From Rhinopithecus roxellana (Eukaryota; Chordata; Mammalia; Primates; Cercopithecidae): a DNA stretch of 64,000 nucleotides. The stretch lies in NCBI RefSeq assembly GCF_007565055.1, contig NC_044551.1:98362089-98426088 (forward strand), given 5' to 3'. Positions 22,933 through 34,285 of the stretch are shown here, in pieces (position 1 is the first letter of the stretch; each line of letters opens with the position of its first letter). The translations under genes and the position numbers were made by a program. The notes under the pieces were generated by a model that ran no database searches, was not told the DNA's origin, and saw only the letters and a program-made list of their open reading frames with translations.

Positions 22933-23326
22933 CTACCTCACAGCCGTGTAGTGTAAACCTCTGAGGAATGGAGTATACATTTTTTTCAAAGTCACTTATT
23001 TAAAGCAATAGTCTTTATGCATAAGTTCCAGGAAGTTTGTTTTAAACCACAAATTGATTATTGAAGTATTTTTGTCCCTACATTTAAATAGCTAATTCTC
23101 CTGCAGGATCACTTTATGATTAGCTTTGGTTTGGGGGTCAAAGGAGTTGCTTATATCAGTAACTATCCAAGAACAGTGATTATATTATGAATATTCATGA
23201 TGACCTATTTTTTGACATGACTTTAAAGATGGGAAGACATTGCTCATATTTTACTTATCAAACAAATACTTTTTAAATTGACAGTTTTATTGAGGTATAA
23301 TTGACAGACAAAAGAGTTGCACATAT

Positions 23327-24061
23327 GTCTTAGTTCATTCATGCTGCTGTAACAAGATACCTGAGACTGAGCAACTTCGAAATAATAGAGGCCAGTCGCA
23401 GCGGCTCACGCCTGTAATCCCAACACTTTGGGAGGCCAAGGCGGGCGGATCACCTGAGGTCAGGAGTTGGAGACCAGCCTGGCCAACATGGTGAAACCCT
23501 GTCTCTACTAAAAATAAAAAATTAGCCGGGTGTGGTGGCAGGCACCTGTAATCACAGCTACTTGGGAGACTGAGGCAGGAGAATCACTTGAACTCAGGAG
23601 GCAGCGGTTGCAGTGAGCCAAGATCGTGCCATTTCATGGCACTCCAGCCTGGGGACAAGAGCAATACTTCGTCAAAAAAAAGAAAAAAGAAATAAAAGAA
23701 ATTTATTTCACACAGTTCTGGAGTCTGGAAAGTCTAAGATCTAAGTATCAACAGGTTTAGTGCGTGGTGAGGGCTGCTCTCTGCTTCCAAAATGGTTCCT
23801 TGAATGCTAATTTCTCCGGAGGGTACAAACAATGCATCCTCAAATGGCAGAATGGACTGAAGGGGCAAAGTTGCCCCGTCAAGTCCTTTTATAAGGCACT
23901 AATCCTATCCATGAGGGGATTTGTTACCTCCTAAAAGAGGTAAGAGGTAACTAATTACCTCTAATTACCTCCTAAAAGTCCCCATGTTGTAATCCCGTTG
24001 CATTGGGGAATAAGTTTCAACATGAATTTTGGAGGTGATATGAGCAGTCATACCATAGCAG
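23327..24061 (-). mobile_element. MLT1A-type LTR containing an Alu
   Basis: Starts TGTCTTAGTTCATTCATGCTGC and ends '...gagcagtcataccatagca', the reverse complement of MLT1A. It contains 'ctgagactgagcaac' and 'gttctggagtctggaaagtc' on either side of an Alu at 23391-23690. A short local duplication of an 'attacctc' phrase lies near 23935-23980. Confidence 0.85.
23391..23690 (+). mobile_element. Alu SINE
   Basis: GCCAGTCGCAGCGGCTCACG start, complete dimer and A-rich tail, inserted in the MLT1A LTR with flanks GAAATAATAGAG and GAAATAAAAGAAA as the likely target duplication. Confidence 0.95.
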
Positions 24062-24180
24062 CATGTTTATTGTATACAATTTCATGAGTTTAGACATATC
24101 CCATACACCTGTGAAACCAATCACTCTTTGGCAAAATATTCTTTGGAAAATACTCTTCTCACTAGCCCCATTGTAAACAA

Positions 24181-24407
24181 GCATATATCAGAGCAACTGG
24201 ACATGTGAGAAACTTGAGTTGCAACAGAGAGAACAGGAGTAAGGATTCCGATTAATCTCTAAGTGTTTAGTGGAACAATCTTTTGTAGCATTCGTGTTTG
24301 TGCACATTTGCATTGGGGCTTTTCAGTATAATTTAGTGTAATCACCTCCACTAGCTTCTTATCAGAACCAACATTCATCATTTCATTAATTTCAATAAAA
24401 GTTTTGT
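24181..24407. other. no recognisable feature
   Basis: Unassigned sequence before the inverted L1 segment. Confidence 0.3.
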
Positions 24408-25624
24408 ATTGTTGAGCAGAAGCTCTTTAGTTTAATTAGATCCCAATTGTCAATTTTGGCTTTTGTTGCAATTCCTTTTGGTGTTTTAGTTACGAAGTCT
24501 TTGCCCATCCCTGTGTCCTGAGTGGTATTGCCTAGGTTTTCTTCTAGAGTTTTTATAATTTTAGTTTTTACATTTATGTCTTTAATCCATCTTGAATTAA
24601 TTTTTGTATAAGGTTTAAGGAAGGTGTATAAGGGTCCAGTTTCTGTTTTCTGCATATGGCTAGTCAGTTTTCCCAGCACTATTTATTAAACAGGGAGTCC
24701 TTTTCCATTGCTTGTTTTTGTCAGGTTTGTCAAAGATCAGATGGTTGTAGATGTGTGGTGTTATTTCTGAGGCCTCTGTTCTGTTCCATTTTTCTATATA
24801 TCTGTTTTGGTACCATTACCATTCTGTTTTGGTTTCTGTAGCCTTGTAGTATAGATTGAAGTCAGGTAGCATGATGCCTCCAGCTTTGTTCTTTTTGCTT
24901 AGGATTGTCTTGGCTATACGGATTCTTTTTGGGTTCCATATGAAATTTAAAGTAGTTTTTGTCGTTCTGTGAAGAAACTCAATGGTAGCTTGATGGGAAT
25001 AGCACTGAATATATAGATTACTTTGGGCAGTATGGCCATTTTCATGATATTGATTCTTCCTATCCGTGAGCATGGAATGTTTTTCCATTTGTTTGTGTCC
25101 TCTCTGATTTCCTTGAGCAGTGGTTTGTAGTTCTCCTTGAAGAGATCCCTCACGTCCCTTGTAAGTTGTATTCAGAGGTATTTTATTCTCTTTGTAGCGA
25201 TGGTGAATGGGAGTTCACTCATGATTTGGCTCTCTCCTTGTCTATTATTGATGTATAGGAATGCCTGTGATTTTCGTATGTTGGTTTTGTATCCTGAGAA
25301 TTTGCTGAAGTTATTTATCGGCTTAAGGAGTTTGGGGGGTGAGATGATGGGGTTTTCTAAATATACAATCATGTCATCTGCAAACAGAGACAATTTGACT
25401 TCCTTTCTTCCTATCTGAATACCTTTTATTTCTTTCTCTTGCCTGATTTCTGTGGCCAGAACTTCCAACACTTTGTTGAATAGGAGTAGTGAGAGAGGGC
25501 ATCCTTGTCTTGTGCCAGTTTTCAAGGGAAATCCTTCCAGCTTTTGCCCATTCAGTATGATATTGCCTATGTGTGTGTCATAAATAGCTCTTATTATTTT
25601 TGAGATATGTTCCATCAATACCAA
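24392..25624 (-). pseudogene. L1 ORF2 remnant in the inverted segment
   Basis: Minus-strand frames 25172-25624, 24947-25153, 24816-25088 and 24392-24679 carry successive parts of ORF2 (RT palm with FADDMI, thumb and C-terminal region), separated by frameshifts and stops. The upstream part continues at 26972-27259 (minus), with the conserved NSLPTNKSPGPDGF segment, beyond the younger L1 insertion. Inactive. Confidence 0.85.
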
Positions 25625-25641
25625 GTTTATTTTTTTTTTTT

Positions 25642-26327
25642 CTGTTCCAATAAAACTTTATTATAAAAAGAGGCACATGCTAGATTTGGGCTCAGTCTGT
25701 ATTTTGTGGACTCTGCTTTACACAACTATTTCTCAAGTATTATAGGTTTGAAAACAGTAGTGATAATCCTTACAAATTCCAAAAAATAAAACCAGTTATT
25801 TTACAGATGTAAGAGATAAATTGCATCTTTAAACCTTACTTGACAATTTTGGAAAAACAGAATGTTGTGAGAGAAAATCTTAAAGTTAAGAAAACTGGAA
25901 CTATTCAGCAAAATGTATTTAGAAATACCAGTAGTATTATATAAATTTAGAATAAAAATTAACTTGACAATTTGACATTAAAGTTTCACAGCTTAAAGAT
26001 CACTAGAAGAGACAGTGAAAACCTAGAAATAAATGAAAAATATCTATGAGATAAGGAAATGATAACATTAATAAAAAGTATGGTTAATATAATAAAATAA
26101 AATTAATTTTAACTTAAGCTAAAGATTAGGTACTTACATGAATATAAAAACCTCAAAAAGAGATTTTCAGGTGAATATGACACACTCAAGTATCTAGATT
26201 TCTTATCTCTCTGGTGACAGAATTTAATGTTTTTTAAGATAATGGAAATGAATGTAAACTATTTGGAACTGATGTAAAATATATTAATGGTAGAAGTATT
26301 TGAAAAATATTAGATTATTTTAAAATG
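25642..26327 (-). other. apparent L1 3'-transduced unique sequence
   Basis: AT-rich, non-L1 sequence of about 685 bp between the two poly-A tracts of one L1 insertion. No gene or other repeat is recognised in it. Its minus-strand end has an AATAAA signal (25657-25662) about 16 bases before the terminal poly-A. Confidence 0.8.
25657..25662 (-). promoter_or_regulatory. polyadenylation signal used by the transducing transcript
   Basis: TTTATT on the + strand is AATAAA on the minus strand, about 16 bases upstream of the terminal poly-A tract, as expected for the downstream signal that ended the read-through L1 transcript. Confidence 0.7.
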
Positions 26328-27420
26328 AACTTTTTTTTTTTTTTTTATACTTTAAGTTCTAGGGTACATGTGCATAACGTGCAGGTTTGTTACATATGTA
26401 TACTTATGCCATGTTGGTGTGCTGCACCCATCAACTCGTCAGCACCCATCAACTCATCATTTATATCATGTATAACTCCCCAGTGCAATCCCTCCCTCCT
26501 CCCCCCTCCCCATGATAGGCCCCAGTGTGTGATGTTCCCCTTCCCGAGTCCAAGTGATCTCATTGTTCAGTTCCCACCTATGAGTGAGAACATGCGGTGT
26601 TTGGTTTTCTCTTCTTGTGATAGTTTGCTAAGAATGATGGTTTCCAGCTGCATCCATGTCCCTACAAAGGACGCAAACTCATCCTTTTTTATGGCTGCAT
26701 AGTATTCCATGAATACCAAGTTTATTGAGAGTTTTTAGCATGAAGGGGTGTTGAATTTTATTGAAGGCATTTTCTGTGTCTATTGAGATAATCATGTGGT
26801 TTTTGTCATTGGCTCTGTTAATGTGATTGATTATGTTTATTGATTTCTATATGTTGAATCAGTTTTGCATTCCAGGGATGAAGCTGACTTGATCGTGGTG
26901 GGTAAGCTTTTTGATGTGCTACTGGATTCAGTTTGCCAGTATTTTATTGAGGATTTTTGCATCGATGTTCATCAGGAATATGGGCCTGAAATTTTCTTTT
27001 TTGTGCCTCTGCCAGGTTTTGGAATCAGGATAATGCTGGCCTCATAAAATGAGTTAGGGAGGAGTCCCTCTTTTTCTATTGTTTGGAATAGTTTCAGAAG
27101 GAATGGTACCAGCTCCTCTTCGTACGTCCGGTAGAATTTGGCTGTGAATCCGTCTGGTCCTGGGCTTTTATTGGTTGGTAGACTATTAATTACTGCCTCA
27201 ATATCATCAGAGTAAATAGACAACCTACAGAATCGAGAAAAATTTTGGAATCTATCCATCTGACAAAGGTTTAATATCCAGAATCTACAAGAAACTTAAA
27301 CAAATTTACCAAAAAAATCAAAAATTGAGCAAAGGATATTAACAGACATTTCTCAAAAGAAGACATTTATGTGGCCAACAAACATATGAAAAAAAGCTCA
27401 TCATCACTGGTCATTAGAGA

Positions 27421-29654
27421 ATTTTAGACCAATATCCCTGATGAACATTGATGCAAAAATCCTCAATAAAATACTGGCAAACCGGATCCAGCAGCACATC
27501 AAAAAGCTTATCCACCATGATCAAGTGGGCTTCATCCCTGGGATGCAAGGCTGGTTCAATATACACAAATCAATAAACGTAATCCAGCATATAAACAGAA
27601 CCAAAGACAAGAACCACATGATTATCTCAATAGATGCAGAAAAGGCCTTTGACAAAATTCAACAGTCCTTCATGCTAAAAACGCTCAATAAATTCAGTAT
27701 TGATGGAACGTATCTCAAAATAATAAGAGCGATTTATGACAAACCCACAGCCAATATCATACTGAATGGGAAAAAACTGGAAAAATTCCCTTTGAAAACT
27801 GGCACAAGACAGGGATGCCCTCTCTCACCACTCCTATTCAACATAGTGTTGGAAGTTCTGGCTAGGGCAATCAGGCAAGAGAAAGAAATCAAGGGTATTC
27901 AGTTAGGAAAAGAAGAAGTCAAATTGTCCCTGTTTGCAGATGACATGATTGTATATTTAGATAACCCCATTGTCTCAGCCCAAAATCTCCTTAAGCTGAT
28001 AAGCTACTTCAGCAAAGTCTCAGGATACAAAATTAATGTGCAAAAATCACAAGCATTCTTATACACCAGTAACAGATAGCCAAATCAGGAATGAACTTCC
28101 ATTCACAATTGCTTCAAAGAGAATCAAATACCTAGGAATCCAACTTACAAGGGATGTAAAGGACCTCTTCAAGGAGAACTACAAACCACTGCTCAGTGAA
28201 ATCAAAGAGGACACTAACAAATGGAAGAACATACCATGCTCATGGATAGGAAGAATCAATATCGTGAAAATGGCCATACTGCCCAAGGTTATTTCTAGAT
28301 TCAATGCCATCCCCATCAAGCTACCAATGACTTTCTTCACAGAATTAGAAAAAACTGCTTTAAAGTTCATATGGAACCAAAAAAGAGCCCACATTGCCAA
28401 GACAATCCTAAGTCAAAAGAACACAGCTGGAGGCATCACGCTACCTGACTTCAAACTATACTACAAGGCTACAGTAACCAAAACAGCATGGTGCTGGTAC
28501 CAAAACAGAGATAGAGACCAATGGTACAGAACAGAGTCCTCAGAAATAATACCACACATCTACAGCCATCTGATCTTTGATAAACCTGAGAAAAACAAGA
28601 AATGGGGAAAGGATTCCCTATTTAATAAATGGTGCTGGGAAAATTGGCTAGCCATAAGTAGAAAGCTAAACCTGGATCCTTTCCTTACTCCTTATACGAA
28701 GATTAATTCAAGATGGATTAGAGACTTAAATGTTAGACCTAATACCATAAAAACCCTAGAAGAAAACCTAGGGAATACCATTCAGGACATAGGCATGGGC
28801 AAGGACTTCATGTCTAAAACACCAAAAGCAATGGCAACAAAAGCCAAAATTGACAAATGGGATCTAATTAGACTAAAGAGCTTCTGCACAGCAAAAGAAA
28901 CTACCATCAGAGTGAACAGGCAACCTACAGAATGGGAGAAAATTTTTCCAATCTACTCATCTGACAAAGGGCTAATATCCAGAACCTACCAAGAACTCAA
29001 ACAAATTTACAAGAAAAAACAAATAACCCCATCAAAAAGTGGGCAAAGGATATGAATAGACATTTCTCAAAAGAAGACATGCATACAGCCAACAGACACA
29101 TGAAAAAATGCTCAGCATCACTGGCCATCAGAGAAATGCAAATCAAAACCACAATGAGATACCATCTCACACCAGTTAGAATGGCAATCATTAAAAAGTC
29201 AGGAAACAACAGGTGTTGGAGAGGATGTGGAGAAATAGGGACACTTTTACACTGTTGGTGGGATTGTAAACTAATTCAACCATTATGGAAAACAGTATGG
29301 CGATTCCTCAAGGATCTAGAATGAGAAGTACCATACGACTCAGCCATCCCATTACTGGGTATATACCCAAAGGATTACAAATCATGCTGCTATAAAGACA
29401 CATGCACACGTTTGTTTACTGCGGCACTATTCACAATAGCAAAGACTTGGAATCAACCCAAATGTCCATCAGTGACAGACTGGATTAAGAAAATGTGTCA
29501 CATATACACCATGGAATACTATGCAGCCATAAAAAAGGATGAGTTTGAGTCCTTTGTAGGGACATGGATGCAGCTGGAAACCATCATTCTCAGCAAACTA
29601 TCGCAAGAACAGAAAACCAAACACCGCATGTTCTCACTCATAGGTGGGAACTGA
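27421..29654 (+). pseudogene. L1PA ORF2 remnant (RT to C-terminus)
   Basis: Frames 27441-28079, 28036-29055, 29052-29324 and 29412-29654 cover the RT palm through the C-terminus. A deletion of about 8 bases near 28076 and another indel near 29010-29040 shift the frame. TGA at 29322-29324 interrupts the reading after the Cys-rich segment. The same TGA is present in the L1PA copy at 43781-43783. Confidence 0.9.
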
Positions 29655-29911
29655 ACAATGAGATCACCTGGACTCGGGAAGGGGAACATCACACACCGGG
29701 GCCTATCACGGGAGTGGGGGCAGGGGGGAGGGATTGCATTGGGAGTTGTACCTGATGTAAATGATGAGTTGATGCGTGCTGACGAGTTGATGGGTGCAGC
29801 ACACCAACATGGCACAAGTATACATATGTAACAAACCTGCACGTTATGCACATGTACCCTAGAACTTAAAGTATAATAAAAAATAAAAAGAAAAATAAAA
29901 ATAAAAAAAGA
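27421..29911 (+). mobile_element. 5'-truncated L1PA LINE nested in the L1P
   Basis: Starts inside ORF2 ('attttagaccaatatccctg'), carries the RT core (FADDMIVYLDNP), the Cys-rich C-terminal segment, the natural ORF2 stop (29652-29654) and an L1PA 3' UTR, ending in an impure A-rich tail (about 29870-29911). It is very similar to the corresponding part of the full-length L1 at 38170-44369. AGAGA occurs at both junctions and may be a very short target duplication or microhomology. Confidence 0.95.
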
Positions 29912-30655
29912 GAAATGCAAATCACAGTCACAATGAGATACCACCTCATGCCAATTAGAATGGCGATCATTAAAAAGTCTGGAAACAACAGATGTGAGGA
30001 TGCAGAGAAATAGGAATGCTTTTACACTGTTGGTGGGAGTTTAAATCAGTTCAGCCTCTGTGGAAGATAGTGTGGCGATTCCTCAAGGATCTAGAACCAG
30101 AAATACTATTTGACCCAGCAATCCCATTACTGAGTACATACCCAAAGATTATAAATTACTCTACTATAAATACATATGCACATGTATGTTTACTACAGCA
30201 CTATTTACAATAGCAAAGAGTTGGAACCAACCCAAATGCCCATGAGTGATAAACTGGACAAAGAAAATGTGGCACATACACATCATGGAATACTACGCAT
30301 CCATAAAAAGAATGAGTTCATCTCCTTTGCAGGAACATGGATGAAGCTGGAAATCATCATCCTCAGCAAACTAACACAGGAACAGAAAACCAAACACCAC
30401 ATGTTCTCACTCATAAGTGGGAGCTGACCAATGAGAGCACATGGACACAGGGAAGGGAACATCACACACTTGTCAGGGGTTGGGGGGTAAGGGGAGGGAG
30501 AGCATTAGGACAAATATCTAATGCATGTGGGGCTCAAAACCTAGATGACAGGTTGATAGGTGCAGCAAACCACCATGGCACATGTATACCTATGTAACAA
30601 ACCTACACGTTCAGCACATATATCCCAGAACTTGAAGTAAAATTTTTAAAAAAAA

Positions 30656-30794
30656 GACATACAAACTAAAATTTTTTAAAATGTGTCGCAATTGTTTTAT
30701 TATTCTAGCATAGAAGAGTAGGCAAGGTATGGTTTCCCAGGTCTTACTTAAAACCCCAAGGGTTTTAGGGATTGAAAACTCACCATTCCAGCCA
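30656..30794. other. no recognisable feature
   Basis: Short unassigned sequence after the L1 tail. Confidence 0.3.
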
Positions 30795-30945
30795 TATTAA
30801 TAATAGCTCATTCCTATTGAGTTCCTACTGTGTGCTGGCCTTTTTACCTAAATTATGCCTTTTAATTCTAAAAACACTTCTATAAAGTAGCTACTAATAT
30901 TACTTCCAACTGACTTGGAGAGAGTAAAATATCACATATGTATGT
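30795..30945 (-). mobile_element. MIR SINE fragment
   Basis: 'attgagttcctactgtgtgctgg', 'aattatgccttttaattc' and 'actgacttggagagag' match a reverse MIR. It is truncated on the far side. Confidence 0.6.
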
Positions 30946-31037
30946 GTGTGTGTTTGAGGATCTAAATTCAAAATCAGGCAGTCCTACCCACAGCCTACTT
31001 AATCATGACACTAGTCATAAAAATGATTCCTCTGGAT

Positions 31038-31272
31038 TTGCAGTGTCCAGATTCAGTAGCTACTAACTCCATGTAGCTATCAAGCATTTCTGTGAATTAA
31101 AATATGCTGTACGTGTCAAATACCCACTGGATTGTAAACATAATACAGCTATGTTAAGTAAAGTAGACTATATTATTAAAGTCAATCTCATATGAGTTCT
31201 TTTTATTTTTAATGTGGCTACTAGAAAATTTTAAATTATACATGGGGTTCACTTGTATGTCTGTAAGACAGC
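31038..31272 (-). mobile_element. hAT MITE, MER58-like
   Basis: 'gtagctactaactccatgtagct' and 'tttaatgtggctactagaaaa' are the two sub-terminal regions of a Charlie-type MITE. The interior is shortened. The MER58-like label is from memory and not certain. Confidence 0.5.
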
Positions 31273-31335
31273 ACATCCATGGATTCATTCAACAAATATT
31301 TATCAAATGCTTACTAGGTGGTTGGTACACAATAG

Positions 31336-31760
31336 AGTATTAGTCTGTTTTCACATTGTAATAATAGAATACCTGAGACTGGGTGATTTATAAAGAAAAG
31401 AGGTTTAAGTGGCTCAGGGTTCTGCAGGCTTTATAGGAAGCATGGAAGCACCTCCTTTCTGGAGGCCTTTCTGGAGAGGCCTCAGGGAGCTTTTACTCAT
31501 GGCAGAAAGTAAAGCAGGAGCCAGACTCTTACATGGCAGGAGCAGGACCAAGAGGGGGTTGGAGGGGTGCCACATACTTTTAATCAACCAGATCTCATTA
31601 TAACTCACTCACACTATGCAGTACTAAAGGCAATGATACTAACCTATTTGTGAGAAACCATCCCCATGATCTAGTCACCTCCCAGAAGGCCTCACTTCCA
31701 ACCTTGGGGATTATAATTTGACATGAGATTTGGGCAGGAACATTGATCCAAACCACAACA
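31336..31760 (-). mobile_element. MST-type solo LTR (ERVL-MaLR)
   Basis: Starts AGTATTAGTCTGTTTTCAC, contains 'acctgagactgggtgattta' and ends '...gatttgggcaggaacattgatccaaaccacaaca' in pieces. Flanked by AATAG target duplications (31331-31335 and 31761-31765). It splits the L2 copy. Confidence 0.9.
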
Positions 31761-32840
31761 AATAGTGAATGAAAAAAGAAAAATACTTTCTGTGAAGAAG
31801 CTTGTATTTTAGTAGTGGAGACAAAAATAAGCAGGTTAAATGAGCAAAATAAATAGTCTGGGAGATAATGATAATGGTTAAGGAAAGAAAAGAAAGTAGG
31901 CAAAAGGAATATTTAGTTGAGGATCAAGAAGAATTCGTGGTGAGAAAGTGGTATTTGTGAACACTGAAGGAATCTGAGGACCAAGCCATGTAAATATCAG
32001 AAGGAAAAGTAAATGTGAAAAAGAGGACAGAGTAAATGCAAAGGCACTGAGGCAGAAGAATGCCTGCTGGCTTCAAAGAACAGAGCGGGGCTAATACAGT
32101 AGGGGGGGCCAAATTAGGGGAGGGAAGTAGAGGGAGGTCAGAGATGAAGGGGTATTGTGTAGTCACAAGGGAGGGTTTTTATTTTTACTCTGAGTGGGAT
32201 GAGAAGGCTTAGGATGACTTTTAACAGTGGAGTGCCATGACATGACCCACATGTTAACAGGATCCCTCTGGTTGCCACGCTGAGAATAGACTCAAGTAAG
32301 CAACAGTTAGGAGGCTCCTACAACAATCCAAGGAAGAGATGATGGTGGCATTAGGGTGGTGAGATGTGGTCAGATTCTCTATATAATTTGAAGGTAGAGA
32401 GAGCTGCCAGGATTTACCCCGGGTCAGATTCTGGTCTTGAGACTGCAGGGTGTGTGATTTTACCACCCAGCCTGGTGGAACGATACTAACTGAAAACAGA
32501 AAGACTACAGTAGAGCAGTTTGGGTGGAGGGGACATTTCTGGAATATTTTGTTCCTTCTGAATAGAGGGTAGGGTCTTGGAAAAATTGCATATAAATGAA
32601 ATAAGAAATGGGAACCTTTCCCTATGACCAATTTGGCACTGAAAGGGCCAGTAAGGCAATTTTCCCAAGTACAAAGCAGCAGTGTAGGAAAAACAGGAAT
32701 TTGGTTTGAGGCAAGTTAAGTTGGAGACGGTTCTTAGATATCCAGCTGAGGTGCCAAGTAGATGGCAGAATATAGAAGTTTGCAATCCAGCAGATACAAA
32801 TTTGGGTGACATAAGCAAATCAATAGATCATGAGTTATTA

Positions 32841-33335
32841 ACAGGGGGTAAATTTATGAACCCATGGTAATCCAAATGCGGGTGGGAACTCAGATGAGGA
32901 AATAAATTACGTATTTATCTTTATTTATGACTAACTGAAATTTAGCATATCCTTCCTTTGTGACACTAGGCATAAATACCACAGCATTAGAAGAGTTGTG
33001 ACTTTGGAACTGATAGAAATTACAGATTTTTTTCGTATTACATGATAGCTGCTATAATTTCTTGAAATATTATTTATGCTCATTATGAATTCAAAATTAC
33101 CATGGCTATTTAGACCCCTGCTAGATCTTGTTATTTAATGTGTTGATAAAGCACATCTATTATTATTGAACCTTTTAAGAACTACTCGGATATACATATT
33201 CAATATAATTGGTTTCCTTTTAAATCTTATATATTTTATTTTATTTTAAAATGTTATTCTGAGAAGGGAGTTCATAGGTTTTACCAGTCTGCCAAGGGGG
33301 TTCATCATATAGAAAAGGTTATACACCCCTGAGAG
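32841..33335 (-). mobile_element. hAT (Charlie-type) DNA transposon inside L2
   Basis: Reverse complement of the element family seen at 389-555 plus 8383-8739: 'aactgaaatttagcatatcc', 'tagatcttgttatttaatg', 'tataattggtttcctttta' and 'ctgagaagggagttcatagg' occur in order, ending near 'ggttatacacccctgag'. Confidence 0.65.
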
Positions 33336-33354
33336 AGGCAATATTTTAAATAAT

Positions 33355-33640
33355 TGTTACCAAAACACCAAGGATTTTGTCTAGGCCCTCTTGCTCACTG
33401 CACAGAAAGCCAATCACTGAGACAACAGGCATTGCCAGGAAAGAAGGCTTTATTGGGGTGTGGCAGCCGAGAAAAGGAAAGATCAGTCTCAAATTTGTCT
33501 CTGCAGCCAACTAAAATTAGAGGTTTACAGAGCAAGGAAGAAATGTAATCATGTGTTCGAAAATAGGAATTAGGGAAGGATAAGGAAGAGGAGTTGGTCA
33601 ACAGAAAGCAGGTTGTTGGTGAGACAATCATGATGGGTGA
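33355..33640 (-). mobile_element. ERV1-like LTR arm A (inverted pair)
   Basis: Starts TGTTACCAAAACACC. On the minus strand it ends GGTGTTTTGGTAACA and contains CCAATAAAGCC, an LTR-like polyadenylation signal. It is homologous, by eye roughly 75 percent over the last 100 bases, to the oppositely oriented arm at 34010-34285. Confidence 0.75.
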
Positions 33641-34009
33641 GGGTTCTGGTATCTCACTGTTATTTAGAAAAGTAGGTGAGAGTAGAAATGTGTAAATGGT
33701 GTTTATTTTGAAAGTAGTTCAATCAATAATTTGAGTTGGTCTCAGATCTTTTCCTTTAGGTAATGAGGAAAACTGTGATATGGGTACAAAGTTCTAATGT
33801 TCAAGGAAGAGTGGTCTTGTCCTTCAGAAAATCGTATTGATTAGGATTGCTCCAAATTATTTTAGTTGTGTTCACTATCTTCACTTGGATTAAATAGTAA
33901 TAAAAGAAGTGAGACTTTCTAGTGGATTTTTATTCTAATCCTTTTATCACTGTGAGGTCTTCAAGTGTGTATTTGAAAACAAAGTGTGTACAAATGTTGC
34001 ACTGGTTTG

Positions 34010-34285
34010 AAGACTCTTATTCTAATCAGTTGTCAGTCAACAACCCTTTCTCCTTACCCCTCTCTAATTCCTATCTTCCTACACATGCTTACATTTCTCA
34101 TCTGTTCCATAAACTTCTAGTTTTATAGTCAATTGAGGAGATGTATTTCAGACTCATCTCCTGTTCTTCTCAGCTGCAGCACCCAGATAAAACATTCTTC
34201 CCTGGCAATACTTCTTGCCTTAGTGAATGACTTTCTGTGTAGCAAGCAATGGGACCTAGACTGAATACCCGGTGTTTTGGTAACA
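34010..34285 (+). mobile_element. ERV1-like LTR arm B (inverted pair)
   Basis: Carries 'ctctctaattcctatcttc', 'cataaacttctagttttatag' and 'tccctggcaatacttcttgcc', ending GGTGTTTTGGTAACA. The last 15 bases are the exact reverse complement of the first 15 bases of arm A. The L2 sequence resumes at 34286. Confidence 0.75.

Larger units (their letters stand above)
23268..24180 (-). mobile_element. L1M-type 3' end, split by an MLT1A LTR
   Basis: Left part 'ttttattgaggtataattg' (23284) and right part 'gtatacaatttcatgag' (24072), 'cacctgtgaaaccaatcac' (24107) are the reverse complement of an old L1 3' UTR. They join when the LTR at 23327-24061 is removed. Confidence 0.7.
25630..26711 (-). mobile_element. 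5'-truncated L1PA with 3' transduced segment
   Basis: Read on the minus strand: about 365 bp of L1PA 3' end (26711 to about 26347), an internal poly-A (26328-26346), about 685 bp of non-L1 DNA, then a second poly-A (25630-25641). The unit is flanked by AATACCAAGTTTAT (25618-25631 and 26712-26725) and splits the inverted L1P. Two poly-A tracts bounding unique DNA inside one target duplication are the signature of L1 3' transduction. Confidence 0.85.
24408..27205 (-). mobile_element. inverted 5' segment of a twin-primed L1P
   Basis: On the minus strand this is L1 ORF2 sequence from just before the reverse transcriptase (near 27205) to '...aaactaaagagcttctgc' (24410-24430). The sense continuation of the same L1 begins at about 27206, only about 25-30 bases further along the L1 map, but in the opposite orientation. 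Excluding the younger L1 at 25630-26711, the inverted piece is about 1.7 kb. Its RT motifs are visible on the minus strand in 25172-25624 (TGTRQGCPLS and FADDMIVYL). Confidence 0.9.
27206..30655 (+). mobile_element. sense 3' segment of the twin-primed L1P, split by an L1PA
   Basis: The sense part starts at 'catcagagtaaatagacaacc', runs to 27420, is interrupted by an L1PA (27421-29911), resumes at 'gaaatgcaaatcacagtc' and continues through the ORF2 end and 3' UTR to an A-rich tail near 30655. It completes the L1 whose 5' part is inverted upstream. Confidence 0.9.

Noticed and set aside
25642..26327. transduced segment as a processed pseudogene of a cellular gene
   Set aside because: It has no open frame or recognisable exon content, and the internal poly-A plus upstream L1 3' end explain it better as a transduction.
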